Below, in pieces: positions 7,222-15,968 of a DNA stretch of 64,000 nucleotides (positions are counted from its first letter, which is position 1; each line of letters starts with the position of its first letter). Made by a program: the position numbers and the translations under genes. Below the pieces are notes generated by a model. That model saw nothing but the letters and a program-made list of their open reading frames with translations, did not search any database and was not told where the DNA came from. This DNA is from Bdellovibrionales bacterium CG12_big_fil_rev_8_21_14_0_65_38_15 (lineage in GTDB: Bacteria; Bdellovibrionota; Bacteriovoracia; Bacteriovoracales; Bacteriovoracaceae). The stretch spans positions 1-64,000 of the forward strand of contig PCUW01000040.1 in NCBI GenBank assembly GCA_002787775.1, read 5' to 3'.

Positions 7222-8211
7222 ATGTCTGGAGGGCCAACACATGATCAAGGCGATAAAGGTGTTCTATCTTTAAACAACACCTCTGATTGGATGAATAAAA
7301 TTAAGACGATCTTTATATCTGCGTTTAAGGACGATCAGGTTAAGTTCAGGCTAGGTATAGCGTTTAAGCTCATGATGTTGCCGTGTTTTACCTTAGCTAT
7401 TGCAATGGGCTTTTTTTGGACCTTCTTAAAGATGGATCTGTTTTTCTTTGAAGCTTATAACATTAGAGAAGTAGGTAACTTTCAAGAAATCTATTTTGAT
7501 TATATTCTCTCGACAGTTATCGGTCATACTCCCTTATTACTAGCTTTTATAGCCGGAACTCTTCTTTTGGGTCTTTATATATCGAATATGGTGCTTAGAC
7601 CGTTTAGGACTATTGGCAACTACTGTGAGGATATTGTTGAAGGTAGAGTCTCTAGTTATGATCCAGACTTTTTCTCAGAGCTAAGGCTACTAACAAGATT
7701 TTCAGATTACTTTTTTGTGATTATGCAAAATATGACCAAAAAGGGGAAACTAGAAAATATAGATATACCTGAAAAATATTCTAGAATTCATCAGCCTGTT
7801 TTTGAGAAATCATTTTTCATTCAATTTTCGCTTTTTGTAACAATAACTTCAATCGCAACAGGTATTGCTGTTTTTGTCGCGACGGTTGATATTCATAGTC
7901 AGATTTTTTCACTCGCTGAAAAAACTATTAAAATGACTCCAGCAATTAATTATTTCTTAGAGCGTCAGGAAAATACTCTGTTTGATATTATGACTGGAAT
8001 TCTAGTCGCGCACTTTATCCTACATATGGTTTTCTGCTTTCACCTTTATAATAAGGTGGCTGCACCTGCCTTTGGCATCTTTGCGACCTTTAGAGGATTC
8101 CTAAAAGGCAACCACGAAGCTCGGATACATTTGATTGGATATTACTATTTAAGGCCTGAATGTCGAAAAATTAACAGATATTTGACGTGGCTACAAAAAA
8201 AATACACATAG
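7222..8211 (+). CDS. Membrane protein with HAMP-like segments, no output domain
   Basis: 329 residues with four likely membrane spans in two pairs (about 50-70, 100-122, 197-220, 253-275). Each pair is followed by a HAMP-like stretch: MVLRPFRTIGNYCEDIVEGR after the second span, and KVAAPAFGIFATFRGFLKGN after the fourth. HAMP units normally pass a signal from a sensor to a kinase, cyclase or chemotaxis module, but no such output domain is present. It may partner with another protein. Start ATG at 7222 has gaggag upstream. A tataat lies at 7182-7187 without a convincing -35. Unrecognised beyond this. Confidence 0.75.
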   Translation: MSGGPTHDQGDKGVLSLNNTSDWMNKIKTIFISAFKDDQVKFRLGIAFKLMMLPCFTLAIAMGFFWTFLKMDLFFFEAYNIREVGNFQEIYFDYILSTVIGHTPLLLAFIAGTLLLGLYISNMVLRPFRTIGNYCEDIVEGRVSSYDPDFFSELRLLTRFSDYFFVIMQNMTKKGKLENIDIPEKYSRIHQPVFEKSFFIQFSLFVTITSIATGIAVFVATVDIHSQIFSLAEKTIKMTPAINYFLERQENTLFDIMTGILVAHFILHMVFCFHLYNKVAAPAFGIFATFRGFLKGNHEARIHLIGYYYLRPECRKINRYLTWLQKKYT

Positions 8212-8275
8212 AATCAACCGATACGGGTTATTATGGACGAAATATATTGTCCCTAAGAAACAAAGGATTTCTCTC

Positions 8276-9070
8276 ATGCGTTTTAAGATTTTTTCATTAC
8301 TAATGGTTTCTTCTCTTTTGACTGGCTGTATGTCTGAAGGACAACTCAAAGACAAAATGGCTAAAGTCTTAGCTGAAAATCCAGAAGTCTTAACTCAAGC
8401 GATTGAGAAAAACCCAGATAAATTTGTAACTAGTCTTCAAAAAGCTATTAAAGATGCGCAATCAACAATGGCTAAGAGAAAAGAAGAAGAAGAAAAGAAG
8501 CAATTTGAAGAGTTTTTCGAAAACCCTCTAAAGCCTGAAATTAATAAATCAATGGCTTCAGTTGGTTCTGAAGGCGCTCCAATTGTCTTGGTTGAATATA
8601 GTGACTTTGAATGTCCATTTTGTAAGCGTGGTTACGATACTGTAAACCAACTGCTTGAGCGTTATAACGGCAAAATTCAATTTGTTTATAAGCATCTTCC
8701 ACTTTCATTCCACGCGAATGCTATGCCAGCAGCTCAATACTTTGAAGCTTTAAAACTACAAAGCGATAAATTGGCTTTTGCTTTTCATGACAAAATTTTC
8801 GACAACCAAGGTGCTCTTAAGAATGGTGAAAAATTCTTAAAGAAAATTGCAAAAGAAGTTGGCGCCAATATGACCAAGCTTGAAAAAGATATCAAAAGCG
8901 AAGTTGTTCAAAAGCGTATTGCTGAAGATCAAGCTGAAGCAGCTCAGTTTGGCATTCAAGGAACTCCTGGTTTTGTTATCAACGGTGTACCAGTTAAGGG
9001 TGCTTATCCTGTTGATGAGTTCGAAAGAATTATTGAAGAACTTAAAAAACGTGGAAAATTAGAAATCTAA
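8276..9070 (+). CDS. DsbA-family thioredoxin-fold lipoprotein
   Basis: 264 residues. A lipobox LLTGC gives Cys18 as the lipid anchor. Residues 20-85 are a charged helical stretch (many Lys and Glu). The DsbA-like domain then follows: VLVEYSDFECPFCKRGYD with redox pair Cys113-Pro-Phe-Cys116, a helical insertion, and the cis-proline loop in FGIQGTPGFVINGVPVKG. It should make, isomerise or reduce disulfides in envelope proteins, as for BdbD/DsbA-like proteins elsewhere. A strong terminator follows, so it is transcribed alone or with the gene before it. Confidence 0.92.
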   Translation: MRFKIFSLLMVSSLLTGCMSEGQLKDKMAKVLAENPEVLTQAIEKNPDKFVTSLQKAIKDAQSTMAKRKEEEEKKQFEEFFENPLKPEINKSMASVGSEGAPIVLVEYSDFECPFCKRGYDTVNQLLERYNGKIQFVYKHLPLSFHANAMPAAQYFEALKLQSDKLAFAFHDKIFDNQGALKNGEKFLKKIAKEVGANMTKLEKDIKSEVVQKRIAEDQAEAAQFGIQGTPGFVINGVPVKGAYPVDEFERIIEELKKRGKLEI

Positions 9071-9100
9071 GACGCAAGGCCCAAATTAAAAATCTTAAAG

Positions 9101-9126
9101 CCCTTCTGAAAAGAAGGGTTTTTTTT
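9101..9126 (+). terminator. Rho-independent terminator after the DsbA-like gene
   Basis: cccttct/agaaggg stem (7 bp), gaaa loop, followed by eight T. Confidence 0.95.
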
Positions 9127-9205
9127 ATCAATTAGGCCTTGTCAGGCCGCAAAAAATGAGCAACCATTCTAGTTAACCATTCACACATTTTTCATGGAGA
9201 GACAC

Positions 9206-9484
9206 ATGAACCGTAAAGACCTTATCGAAAGCGTACTAAGCGACAAAAACCTTTCACATCTTACTAAAAAAGATGCTGATAACTTCGTTGCATCACTAAT
9301 TGAAACAATCAAGAAGACTGTTAAAAAAGGTGAAGACGTATCTCTAGTTGGTTTCGGTACTTTCACAAAAGCCAAGCGCGCTGCACGTATGGGCGTAAAT
9401 CCTTCAACTGGCGAGAAAATTAAAATCAAAGCGAAAACTTTGCCAAAGTTCCGCCCAGGGAAGGCTTGGAAAGAATTAATGTAA
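9206..9484 (+). CDS. HU/IHF-family DNA-binding protein
   Basis: Small nucleoid protein that bends DNA as a dimer. The start is ATG at 9206 (MNRKDLIESV) with ggaga upstream; the ORF-track start 12 bases earlier lacks a ribosome-binding site. The family core is present: VSLVGFGTFTKAKRAARMGVNPSTGEKIKI, then TLPKFRPGKAWKELM. The length (92 residues) is standard. It sits between two terminators and is probably a single-gene unit. HU and IHF subunits cannot be told apart here. Confidence 0.95.
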   Translation: MNRKDLIESVLSDKNLSHLTKKDADNFVASLIETIKKTVKKGEDVSLVGFGTFTKAKRAARMGVNPSTGEKIKIKAKTLPKFRPGKAWKELM

Positions 9485-9512
9485 TTCTTTAACCATCAAG
9501 GATGATGGGTGA

Positions 9513-9540
9513 AGCCCTGACTTAGGTCAGGGCTTTTTTA
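9513..9540 (+). terminator. Rho-independent terminator after the HU gene
   Basis: agccctgac/gtcagggct stem (9 bp), ttag loop, followed by TTTTTT. Confidence 0.95.
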
Positions 9541-9627
9541 TTTGAAAAATATCTGATTAATAGAGTTGGGGATGGTGCCAAACTGTCTACTTTTTGACGG
9601 TAAGCATTTGTCAGGTGGTAGAAGCTG

Positions 9628-9649
9628 CCGATTTTGCAAAATAAATCGG
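9628..9649. promoter_or_regulatory. Dyad upstream of the flagellar operon promoter
   Basis: Perfect 7-bp inverted repeat ccgattt/aaatcgg around tgcaaaat. It lies about 30 bases upstream of the predicted -35, where an activator or repressor of the flagellar operon could bind. Inference only. Confidence 0.35.
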
Positions 9650-9678
9650 AAGAAAGTGCCACAATTATTACCTCCCCC

Positions 9679-9707
9679 TTGAAGGCGCTGCATATGGAAT
9701 GTATAAT
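9679..9707 (+). promoter_or_regulatory. Predicted sigma-70 promoter of the flagellar operon
   Basis: ttgaag, 17-base spacer, tataat. The -10 is perfect. Start of transcription would be near 9714, leaving a leader of about 60 bases before fliL. No clear sigma-28 or sigma-54 promoter was found in this region. Confidence 0.55.
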
Positions 9708-9772
9708 TTTTGACGTAGGGGCGGAAAAAAAATCTCTACAAGCCTTTAACCAACCATGGATGGTGGACTAGT

Positions 9773-10312
9773 ATGGCAGAAGCCGAAGAACTCGCAGGAA
9801 AACCCTCGGGTCAATCATCAAAGAATCCTTTATTAACCATCTTGGTTTTAGCCAATACTTTATTAGTGTTAGCAGTTGGATATTTCCAATGGCAAACACA
9901 TCAAAAGATAAATAGTACTCCTAGTGTTCAAGATATCGTCGCTGCTGAAATGAAAAAAAATGTTGGTGAAGATGGACAGGCATTAGAGGGGCAAGCTGTT
10001 GAACAAGATGGAATTTTATTTCCACTTGAAGGCTTTACAGCCAACCTTGCACAAGGTGATGGGCCAAGAAGATTTGTTCGTCTCAATGCAGTTTTAAAAT
10101 TAAGTAAAGATAGTAGTGAAAAAGAAGCGCAGGCTAGAAAGCCTCAAATTCGTGACACTATTATTAGTACGTTAAATTCAAAGCGCCCCGAAGATTTATT
10201 GCAACTCGAAGGGAAAGCTTTTTTAAAAGAAGAGATTAGAAGTGCCATCAATGCTTTTTTAGTTGATGGCCGTGTTATTGATGTTTTTTACGTCAATTTT
10301 CAAATTAATTAA
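9773..10312 (+). CDS. fliL: Flagellar basal body-associated protein FliL
   Basis: 179 residues with one N-terminal membrane span (about 19-39, LLTILVLANTLLVLAVGYF) and a periplasmic domain, the standard FliL layout. The domain begins with FPLEGFTANLAQ and ends with VIDVFYVNFQIN, matching the family's closing pattern. FliL surrounds the stator units and helps the motor turn under load. First gene of the operon that continues without terminators to fliA. Confidence 0.92.
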   Translation: MAEAEELAGKPSGQSSKNPLLTILVLANTLLVLAVGYFQWQTHQKINSTPSVQDIVAAEMKKNVGEDGQALEGQAVEQDGILFPLEGFTANLAQGDGPRRFVRLNAVLKLSKDSSEKEAQARKPQIRDTIISTLNSKRPEDLLQLEGKAFLKEEIRSAINAFLVDGRVIDVFYVNFQIN

Positions 10313-10365
10313 GCCCTTTTCTCAGGAAGAGACAGGGTGGCATGAGATCCCAGGAGGGGATGAAT

Positions 10366-11367
10366 ATGGCCCAAGTACTAAGTCAAGACGAAGTCGACGC
10401 CCTATTAAACGCTGTTAACGATGGCGATGCTGATGATCTTCTAGATGAAGGTGGAGCAGGTGGATTTGGCGCTGATGAAGAAGATGACAATATTCAGACC
10501 TATGATCTTACCAACCAAGACCGCGTTATTCGTGGTCGAATGCCGATTCTTGAAATCATCTACGAAAGATTTATCAGAAGTTTCAGAGTTTCACTCTCAA
10601 ACTCACTGAGAAAAATTTCAACTATCTCGATGATCTCAACCGATCTTCTAAAGTTTGGTGAATTCGTTAACACACTTCCGATTCCAAGTTGTATGTGTAT
10701 CATGCGCTTCAACGAACTAAGAGGCCCTGCGCTTTTAGTTTTTGAAAGTAAGCTTGCTTACGCCATCATCGATTCATATTTTGGCGGAACAGATCGTCCA
10801 TTTACGAAAATTGAAGGAAAAGAATTCACTCAAATTGAATTGTCTTTCATGAAAAAAGTCATGGATATGGCCATCTCTGATCTTGAAGAGTCATGGGCGC
10901 CAGTTCATAGAATTGATGCTCAATATTTACGTACTGAAATTAACCCACAATTCGTTGGTGTTGTTCCTCCATCAGACGTGATTATCGCTACAACTCTTGA
11001 AGTTGAATTTGAAAGTGCTTCAGGCACCATCATGATCGTTGTTCCATATTCAACGATTGAACCAATTAAGCAAAAGCTTTCAAGTAGTTTTCAAACTGAT
11101 AACGACATGGCCGATAGTATTTGGACTAAGGCCATGAATGAACACATTAAAGATGCTCGAGCCACTCTTGTTGTAAAACTTGGAGAAGCAGAGATGACAG
11201 TGGGAGACCTTGTGACTCTTGAGAAGGGAGATATTATTCCTCTTAATCAGGAAGCATCAGGCGAAGTCACACTTGCCGTTGAAGGTGTGGAAAAAATGAA
11301 ATGTTTAATCGGCGTGCATAAAGGCAACCGTGCAGTACAAGTAACTAAACTCATCAGTAGAGATTGA
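10366..11367 (+). CDS. fliM: Flagellar motor switch protein FliM
   Basis: C-ring protein that binds CheY-P and sets rotation direction. The true start is the ATG at 10366 (MAQVLSQDEVDALL), six bases after aggagggg; earlier in-frame starts overlap that site. The N-terminal LSQDEVDALLNAV is the conserved CheY-binding peptide. The middle domain (from about 60) has the CheC-like fold, and the C-terminal SpoA/FliN-like domain (about 255-333) includes VGDLVTLEKGDIIPL. Followed by fliN after 12 bases. Confidence 0.97.
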   Translation: MAQVLSQDEVDALLNAVNDGDADDLLDEGGAGGFGADEEDDNIQTYDLTNQDRVIRGRMPILEIIYERFIRSFRVSLSNSLRKISTISMISTDLLKFGEFVNTLPIPSCMCIMRFNELRGPALLVFESKLAYAIIDSYFGGTDRPFTKIEGKEFTQIELSFMKKVMDMAISDLEESWAPVHRIDAQYLRTEINPQFVGVVPPSDVIIATTLEVEFESASGTIMIVVPYSTIEPIKQKLSSSFQTDNDMADSIWTKAMNEHIKDARATLVVKLGEAEMTVGDLVTLEKGDIIPLNQEASGEVTLAVEGVEKMKCLIGVHKGNRAVQVTKLISRD

Positions 11368-11379
11368 TAAGGGGATCAT

Positions 11380-11778
11380 ATGGAGAACGAAGTGGGTCAA
11401 AATTCAAATGAAGGAAAAAAACCAGGACTACGCGCCATTGATGATCTAGAGCGTGTTCAGGTTCAAGAGATAGCCGACGAAATTCGCGCCGGTGATGATG
11501 CTCTTAATAAACTTAAAGTTCAAAACCTAGACTTTATTCTAGATATTCCACTCAAAGTAACAGTGGAACTTGGAAGAACATCGATCATTATTAAAGATCT
11601 TCTTCAGCTTGGTCAGGGTTCTGTTCTCGAGCTTGATAAGCTTGCAGGTGAACCATTAGAGATTTTAGTGAATGGAAAACTCGTCGCCAAAGGCGAAGTT
11701 GTTGTGGTGAATGAAAAGTTTGGTATCCGCCTTACAGATATCATTAGCCCAATCGAACGTATCGAAACTTTGAAATAA
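11380..11778 (+). CDS. fliN: Flagellar motor switch protein FliN
   Basis: C-ring subunit. 132 residues: an N-terminal extension of about 50 residues rich in charged residues, then the SpoA domain ([33 protein letters not shown]...[24 protein letters not shown]), which matches the family closely. It pairs with FliM in the switch and also serves as a docking site for export substrates. Confidence 0.97.
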   Translation: MENEVGQNSNEGKKPGLRAIDDLERVQVQEIADEIRAGDDALNKLKVQNLDFILDIPLKVTVELGRTSIIIKDLLQLGQGSVLELDKLAGEPLEILVNGKLVAKGEVVVVNEKFGIRLTDIISPIERIETLK

Positions 11779-11807
11779 GTCCCAGCATTTTTGGGAAAGG
11801 ACAGAAG

Positions 11808-12965
11808 ATGAAAGCCTTACGCTTAACACTAGCACTGATCACCGCTCTTCCATTGTTGGCCATGGCAGCAAATGGCATGACAAAAATTGAGGATATCGCT
11901 TACACACCTCAAGCAGAGGGTGGACGTGGAAGTGTCATCATCAAGCTTGCTTCCCCCATTAACGAAATCCCAGAGCTGACAATTAAAGACAATATGGTTC
12001 AGGTTTCAGTTCCTGGTACATTTGTATGGCCAAAAATTGAAAAAAATATCTCTGTCGGCAGTGCTGATGCAACATTGATGGCTTATCAGTTCAACAAAGA
12101 CCTTGTACGCGTAAGAACAGTTCTTCCTTACTCTCTACAAGGTCGTGAAAAGCAGGTTAGCCTAGTTGTAGGTGAAAACTCTGTAGAACTAACTTTTCCT
12201 GTAGAACAATCAAGAAAGACAGCTTCTGCTCCAATAGCAGCCCCAAAAGCTAAGAAAAATTCAGATCAAAATTACGATACAAAATATTTAGAAAAGCTTC
12301 TTTCTGATAAAGAGCTTAAGCAAATTGCCGCAGAAGCTAATAATAGAATTGAGCTTAAGGCCGGTGACAAAAAAGCGGTGTCGGCCCAGGCTGCAAACCA
12401 GCAAGATGAGGTCAATGTGACCCTTTCTGCGACTGATAAAGACGTCAACGCCCCGTTTTCTATTGCTAACTACCTTGGCAAGTTTGTTGCTTTCTTAGGA
12501 TTAGTGCTCTTGGTGTTTTACGCCGCAGCAACCTTAATGAAGAAGGGTGTTTTGAAAAAAGGGAAGCTTGGATTTTTAAACTCTACAAAACCTGTTGAAG
12601 TTCTTTCAACAACTTTTATTGGTCCTAAGAGAAGTGTTCTAACGATTAAAGCTAATGATCAGATCTTTTTAGTTGGCTCATCTGAATCAGGTCTGCAACT
12701 TATCTCTGAGCTTAAAAATCCGGCAGGATTTTTAAAAGAAGGCGAAAGAAAAATCGCTGGCGATAATTTCGATACACAATTAAGAACAACTCCAGAAAAA
12801 GAGTTTCGTTTAAAAGAAACTGTTTCAGCAAACCGCGAAGCAGCAGCAAGTGATTTGAATCTTGATAGTTTTCTTGATTCAAAAACAACTTCAAAAGTAA
12901 AAGATAAGGTCAGATTTTCTGATCAAATTAAAAGTAAAGTTAAAAACTTAAAGCCACTTCAGTAA
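11808..12965 (+). CDS. fliO: FliO-like protein with large periplasmic N-terminal domain
   Basis: FliO helps assemble the FliP ring of the flagellar export gate. Here it has 385 residues, much longer than the usual 100-200. A signal peptide (1-20) precedes a beta-rich domain (about 25-130) resembling an AMIN domain, then a Lys/Ala-rich linker (135-215), one membrane span (about 224-243, FVAFLGLVLLVFYAAATL) and the cytoplasmic FliO core with VLSTTFIGPKRSVLTIKANDQIFLVG. A charged tail follows. The position between fliN and fliP supports the call. AMIN-like domains often bind peptidoglycan or secretin-like partners, so the extra part may link the gate to the cell wall (inference). Confidence 0.85.
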   Translation: MKALRLTLALITALPLLAMAANGMTKIEDIAYTPQAEGGRGSVIIKLASPINEIPELTIKDNMVQVSVPGTFVWPKIEKNISVGSADATLMAYQFNKDLVRVRTVLPYSLQGREKQVSLVVGENSVELTFPVEQSRKTASAPIAAPKAKKNSDQNYDTKYLEKLLSDKELKQIAAEANNRIELKAGDKKAVSAQAANQQDEVNVTLSATDKDVNAPFSIANYLGKFVAFLGLVLLVFYAAATLMKKGVLKKGKLGFLNSTKPVEVLSTTFIGPKRSVLTIKANDQIFLVGSSESGLQLISELKNPAGFLKEGERKIAGDNFDTQLRTTPEKEFRLKETVSANREAAASDLNLDSFLDSKTTSKVKDKVRFSDQIKSKVKNLKPLQ

Positions 12966-12974
12966 GAATTGGCG

Positions 12975-13757
12975 ATGGTAAAGGATACCTTTGTGACTTA
13001 TAAAGCAGGAAGCTTAAGCACAATCATAAAACTTCTAACCTTTGGGCTTGGAAGTTTTTTTGCGTTAAATGCACAAGCTCAAAACACGGCCAGCCTTCCT
13101 GGCATCGCCGTTAATTTCGGACAAGGTGCAGACCTTGTCGATACTCTAGAAGTCTTAGGATTATTTACTGTTTTAACATTGGCACCAGCCGTATTAATTC
13201 TGTGTACATGCTTCACAAGAATTATCGTTGTTCTTTCATTTATGCGCCAAGCGATTGGTACACAAAACCTTCCACCAAACCAACTTCTTATTGGCTTTGC
13301 CATGTTCCTTTCAGTTTTCGTGATGCAACCAACGGGAAAATTAATTTGGGAGCAAGCAGTTCATCCGTATATGGAAAGAAAAATCTCAACAGCTCAAGCC
13401 GTTGATAGAATTGAAATTGGTCTTCGCGCATTTATGAGTAAGCAGACAAGAAAGTCTGATATCCAATTATTTTATGATGTAACTGGAGAGGCAGCAGCTC
13501 AAACTGTTGATGATGTTCCAATCCATTATTTGATTCCAGCTTTTATCATCAGTGAATTAAAGACAGCCTTTCAAATTGGCTTTTTACTTTATATTCCGTT
13601 TTTGATTCTAGATATGGTTGTCGCCTCGGTTCTTATGGCCATGGGGATGATGATGTTACCTCCTGTTGTGGTTTCACTTCCGTTTAAGCTTTTACTCTTT
13701 GTTTTGGTTGATGGTTGGCAGTTAGTTACGGGTTCAATTTTGAGATCATTTCACTAA
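12975..13757 (+). CDS. fliP: Flagellar export gate protein FliP
   Basis: Core pore subunit of the flagellar type III export gate. It has an N-terminal signal sequence ending near NAQAQ, then LPGIAVNFG, and the FliP body with CFTRIIVVLSFMRQAIGTQNLPPNQLLIG, FVMQPTGKLIWEQAV and VPIHYLIPAFIISELKTAFQIGFLLYIPFL. The start is uncertain: ATG at 12975 is used here, although a TTG at 12969 is also in frame. Followed by fliQ after 10 bases. Confidence 0.95.
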   Translation: MVKDTFVTYKAGSLSTIIKLLTFGLGSFFALNAQAQNTASLPGIAVNFGQGADLVDTLEVLGLFTVLTLAPAVLILCTCFTRIIVVLSFMRQAIGTQNLPPNQLLIGFAMFLSVFVMQPTGKLIWEQAVHPYMERKISTAQAVDRIEIGLRAFMSKQTRKSDIQLFYDVTGEAAAQTVDDVPIHYLIPAFIISELKTAFQIGFLLYIPFLILDMVVASVLMAMGMMMLPPVVVSLPFKLLLFVLVDGWQLVTGSILRSFH

Positions 13758-13767
13758 GGGGTGAGTT

Positions 13768-14046
13768 ATGGGCTTTGACGCTTTTACAGAAGTATCTAAT
13801 CAGGCCATTAAGGTCACTCTTTATATTGCATCACCAATGCTTATTGGAGCTCTTTTAATTGGTATCATGGTTTCAATTTTTCAAGCGGTAACTCAGATCA
13901 ACGAACAAACGTTATCGTTCATCCCTAAGATCGTTGTTATCGTTGGAGCTTTAGTTATCTTCGCTCCATGGATGAGTGAGACTTTAACCAGCTTTACTAA
14001 AGACTTGATTATTAACATTCCTGCCATGGTTGCAGTAGGAAACTAA
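13768..14046 (+). CDS. fliQ: Flagellar export gate protein FliQ
   Basis: 92 residues with two membrane spans, the normal size. Typical motifs include PMLIGALLIGIMVSIFQAVTQINEQTLSFIPKIV. It packs against FliP in the export gate. The start ATG has aaggggtgag upstream. Confidence 0.96.
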   Translation: MGFDAFTEVSNQAIKVTLYIASPMLIGALLIGIMVSIFQAVTQINEQTLSFIPKIVVIVGALVIFAPWMSETLTSFTKDLIINIPAMVAVGN

Positions 14047-14064
14047 AAAAGGAGAAGACTAGCC

Positions 14065-14844
14065 GTGCTTAATATCACAGTTACCGACATGCAGGTTCTT
14101 GTGGCTTTTTGGTTAACGTTTACTCGTTGGCTTGCGGTTATGTTTCAAATTCCTTTATTTGATAATTTATCTGTTCCAACAATTGTTAAAGTGCTTGGAA
14201 CTCTTGTCATTACTTACGCCTTTTTTCCATTCGTTCAACAAAGTGTTCTTGCAGATGTAAAACTTTATGGACCTGATGCCTTTTGGTGGTTAACAGCTTT
14301 TCATGCGATCGCTGGATTGATCATCGGCTTTCTCGTTAAAAGCATCATGCTGTTATTTACAGCAGCTGGTAGCATGATTACTCAACAAGTTGGTTTTTCG
14401 GCTATCCAATATTTTGACCCTCAAAGTGGTGGTCAAGCGGGTCCATTCGAAAAGCTCATTCAGTGGACAATCCTTATTATGGTTGTAAGCTCTGGTGCAC
14501 TTCTTCCAATGTTTAAAGGCATCACATTAACGTTCTTTAGTATTCAGGCGTCTTCGATTGGTAACCTTTCAACATCGCCAGACTTCTTTGTTTATTTTTT
14601 TAAATCATTATTCATGGGAGCTCTATTACTTTCAGCCCCGCTAATTTTTATGAACCTTCTTATCAATAGTATTTTAGGAATTGTTTCAAGATCAGTTCCT
14701 CAAATGAATATCATCATGGTCAGTTTCGTGGTGAACATTGGAATGGGATTATTAGTTTTTGCAGCTACTTCGAATGAATTTTTCCAAGTAGGTTTTAAAT
14801 TATATACAGAAAGACTGGGCGATTGGTTCCAGTTTGTTAGTTAA
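14065..14844 (+). CDS. fliR: Flagellar export gate protein FliR
   Basis: 259 residues, polytopic, with the family pattern FTRWLAVMFQIPLFDNLSVPTIVK near the N-terminus and FAATSNEFFQVGF near the end. Completes the FliP5Q4R1 gate complex. The start is GTG at 14065 with aggaga upstream. Confidence 0.96.
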   Translation: MLNITVTDMQVLVAFWLTFTRWLAVMFQIPLFDNLSVPTIVKVLGTLVITYAFFPFVQQSVLADVKLYGPDAFWWLTAFHAIAGLIIGFLVKSIMLLFTAAGSMITQQVGFSAIQYFDPQSGGQAGPFEKLIQWTILIMVVSSGALLPMFKGITLTFFSIQASSIGNLSTSPDFFVYFFKSLFMGALLLSAPLIFMNLLINSILGIVSRSVPQMNIIMVSFVVNIGMGLLVFAATSNEFFQVGFKLYTERLGDWFQFVS

Positions 14845-14858
14845 CGTAAAGGAATAAA

Positions 14859-15956
14859 GTGGCAGACGATTCCGATCAGGATGAAAAGACCGAAGAGCCC
14901 TCCGCCAGAAGGATTGAAGAATCCCGTAATAAAGGCGAAGTTGCTAGCTCAAAAGAGCTAAGCAGTGTTCTTGTGCTCGCCGGAACAGCTTTTGCTCTTA
15001 TTTTGTCACTTTCTTATATTTGGGAGAGTTTCGAATTGTATATGGAATGGTTATTTAACCAAGATCTAGCCATTCTTTTTGGTAATCCAAAAGCTTTTCA
15101 AGCATTTGTTGAAAAGAGTGCGATGACTGGATTTAAGTGTGCCATGCCAATCATGCTGGCCAGCGCTTGTGTAGGTGTTTTCGTCAATGTTGCACAGGTT
15201 GGACCTTTATTTGCTGCTGAAGCTTTAAAATTTGATCCAGAAAGAATTAATCCTATTAGTGGATTTAAGAAATTGTTCTCGATGAAAAGTGTGGTTGAAG
15301 CGATTAAAGGAATTATGAAGTTTATCTTTCTTTTATCGATTATTTATATGTTTATGAAAGATCGCTTGATTAGTTTTAATGGATTTCTTCATACTGACTT
15401 TGTCGCAGGTTTTTCTTATGGGAAAGAAATTATTGTTCAACTAACTTTCTTCTTGTTAATCGGGTTATTGATCATCGCGATTGCTGATTTTGCTTATCAA
15501 AAATATAGCTACAGAAAGAAAATGATGATGACTAAAGAAGAAGCTAAGCGCGAACATAAAGAGCAAGATGGCTCTCCTGAAGTTAAACAGCGTATTAAAG
15601 CTCTTCAAAGAGAAATGAGTCAAAAGAGAATGATGTCTGATATTCCAAAAGCAGATGTTATCATCACTAACCCAACTCATATCTCAATTGCTCTTCGCTA
15701 TGATCCTGAAACTATGATTTCACCAGAAATCATTGGCAAAGGTGCTGATAATGTTGCTTTTAGAATTCGAGAAATTGCCAAAGAACACAACATTCCTTTA
15801 GTCGAGAATGTTCCTTTAGCAAGATCACTTTATAAAACAGTAAAAGTGGGACAACCCGTACCACGTGAAATGTATAAAGCAGTGGCAGAAGTTTTAGCTT
15901 TTGTCTTTAGATTAAAAAGAAAGAAAAAGGCTTTCTCGCAGGAAGCGAGATATTAA
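14859..15956 (+). CDS. flhB: Flagellar export switch protein FlhB
   Basis: 365 residues: a short charged N-terminus with the family sequence KTEEPSARRIEESRNKGEVASSKEL, four membrane spans, and the cytoplasmic domain with the self-cleavage site Asn271-Pro272-Thr273-His274 (DVIITNPTHISIALRYD). Cleavage between Asn and Pro switches export from hook to filament substrates. The start is GTG at 14859. Confidence 0.97.
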   Translation: MADDSDQDEKTEEPSARRIEESRNKGEVASSKELSSVLVLAGTAFALILSLSYIWESFELYMEWLFNQDLAILFGNPKAFQAFVEKSAMTGFKCAMPIMLASACVGVFVNVAQVGPLFAAEALKFDPERINPISGFKKLFSMKSVVEAIKGIMKFIFLLSIIYMFMKDRLISFNGFLHTDFVAGFSYGKEIIVQLTFFLLIGLLIIAIADFAYQKYSYRKKMMMTKEEAKREHKEQDGSPEVKQRIKALQREMSQKRMMSDIPKADVIITNPTHISIALRYDPETMISPEIIGKGADNVAFRIREIAKEHNIPLVENVPLARSLYKTVKVGQPVPREMYKAVAEVLAFVFRLKRKKKAFSQEARY

Positions 15957-15968
15957 AAGGAATAAGCT

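Noticed and set aside
9601-9634. Sigma-28 promoter (taag...gccgattt) before fliL
   Set aside because: The spacing between the two elements is 22 bases, far from the usual 15, and a good sigma-70 promoter lies downstream.
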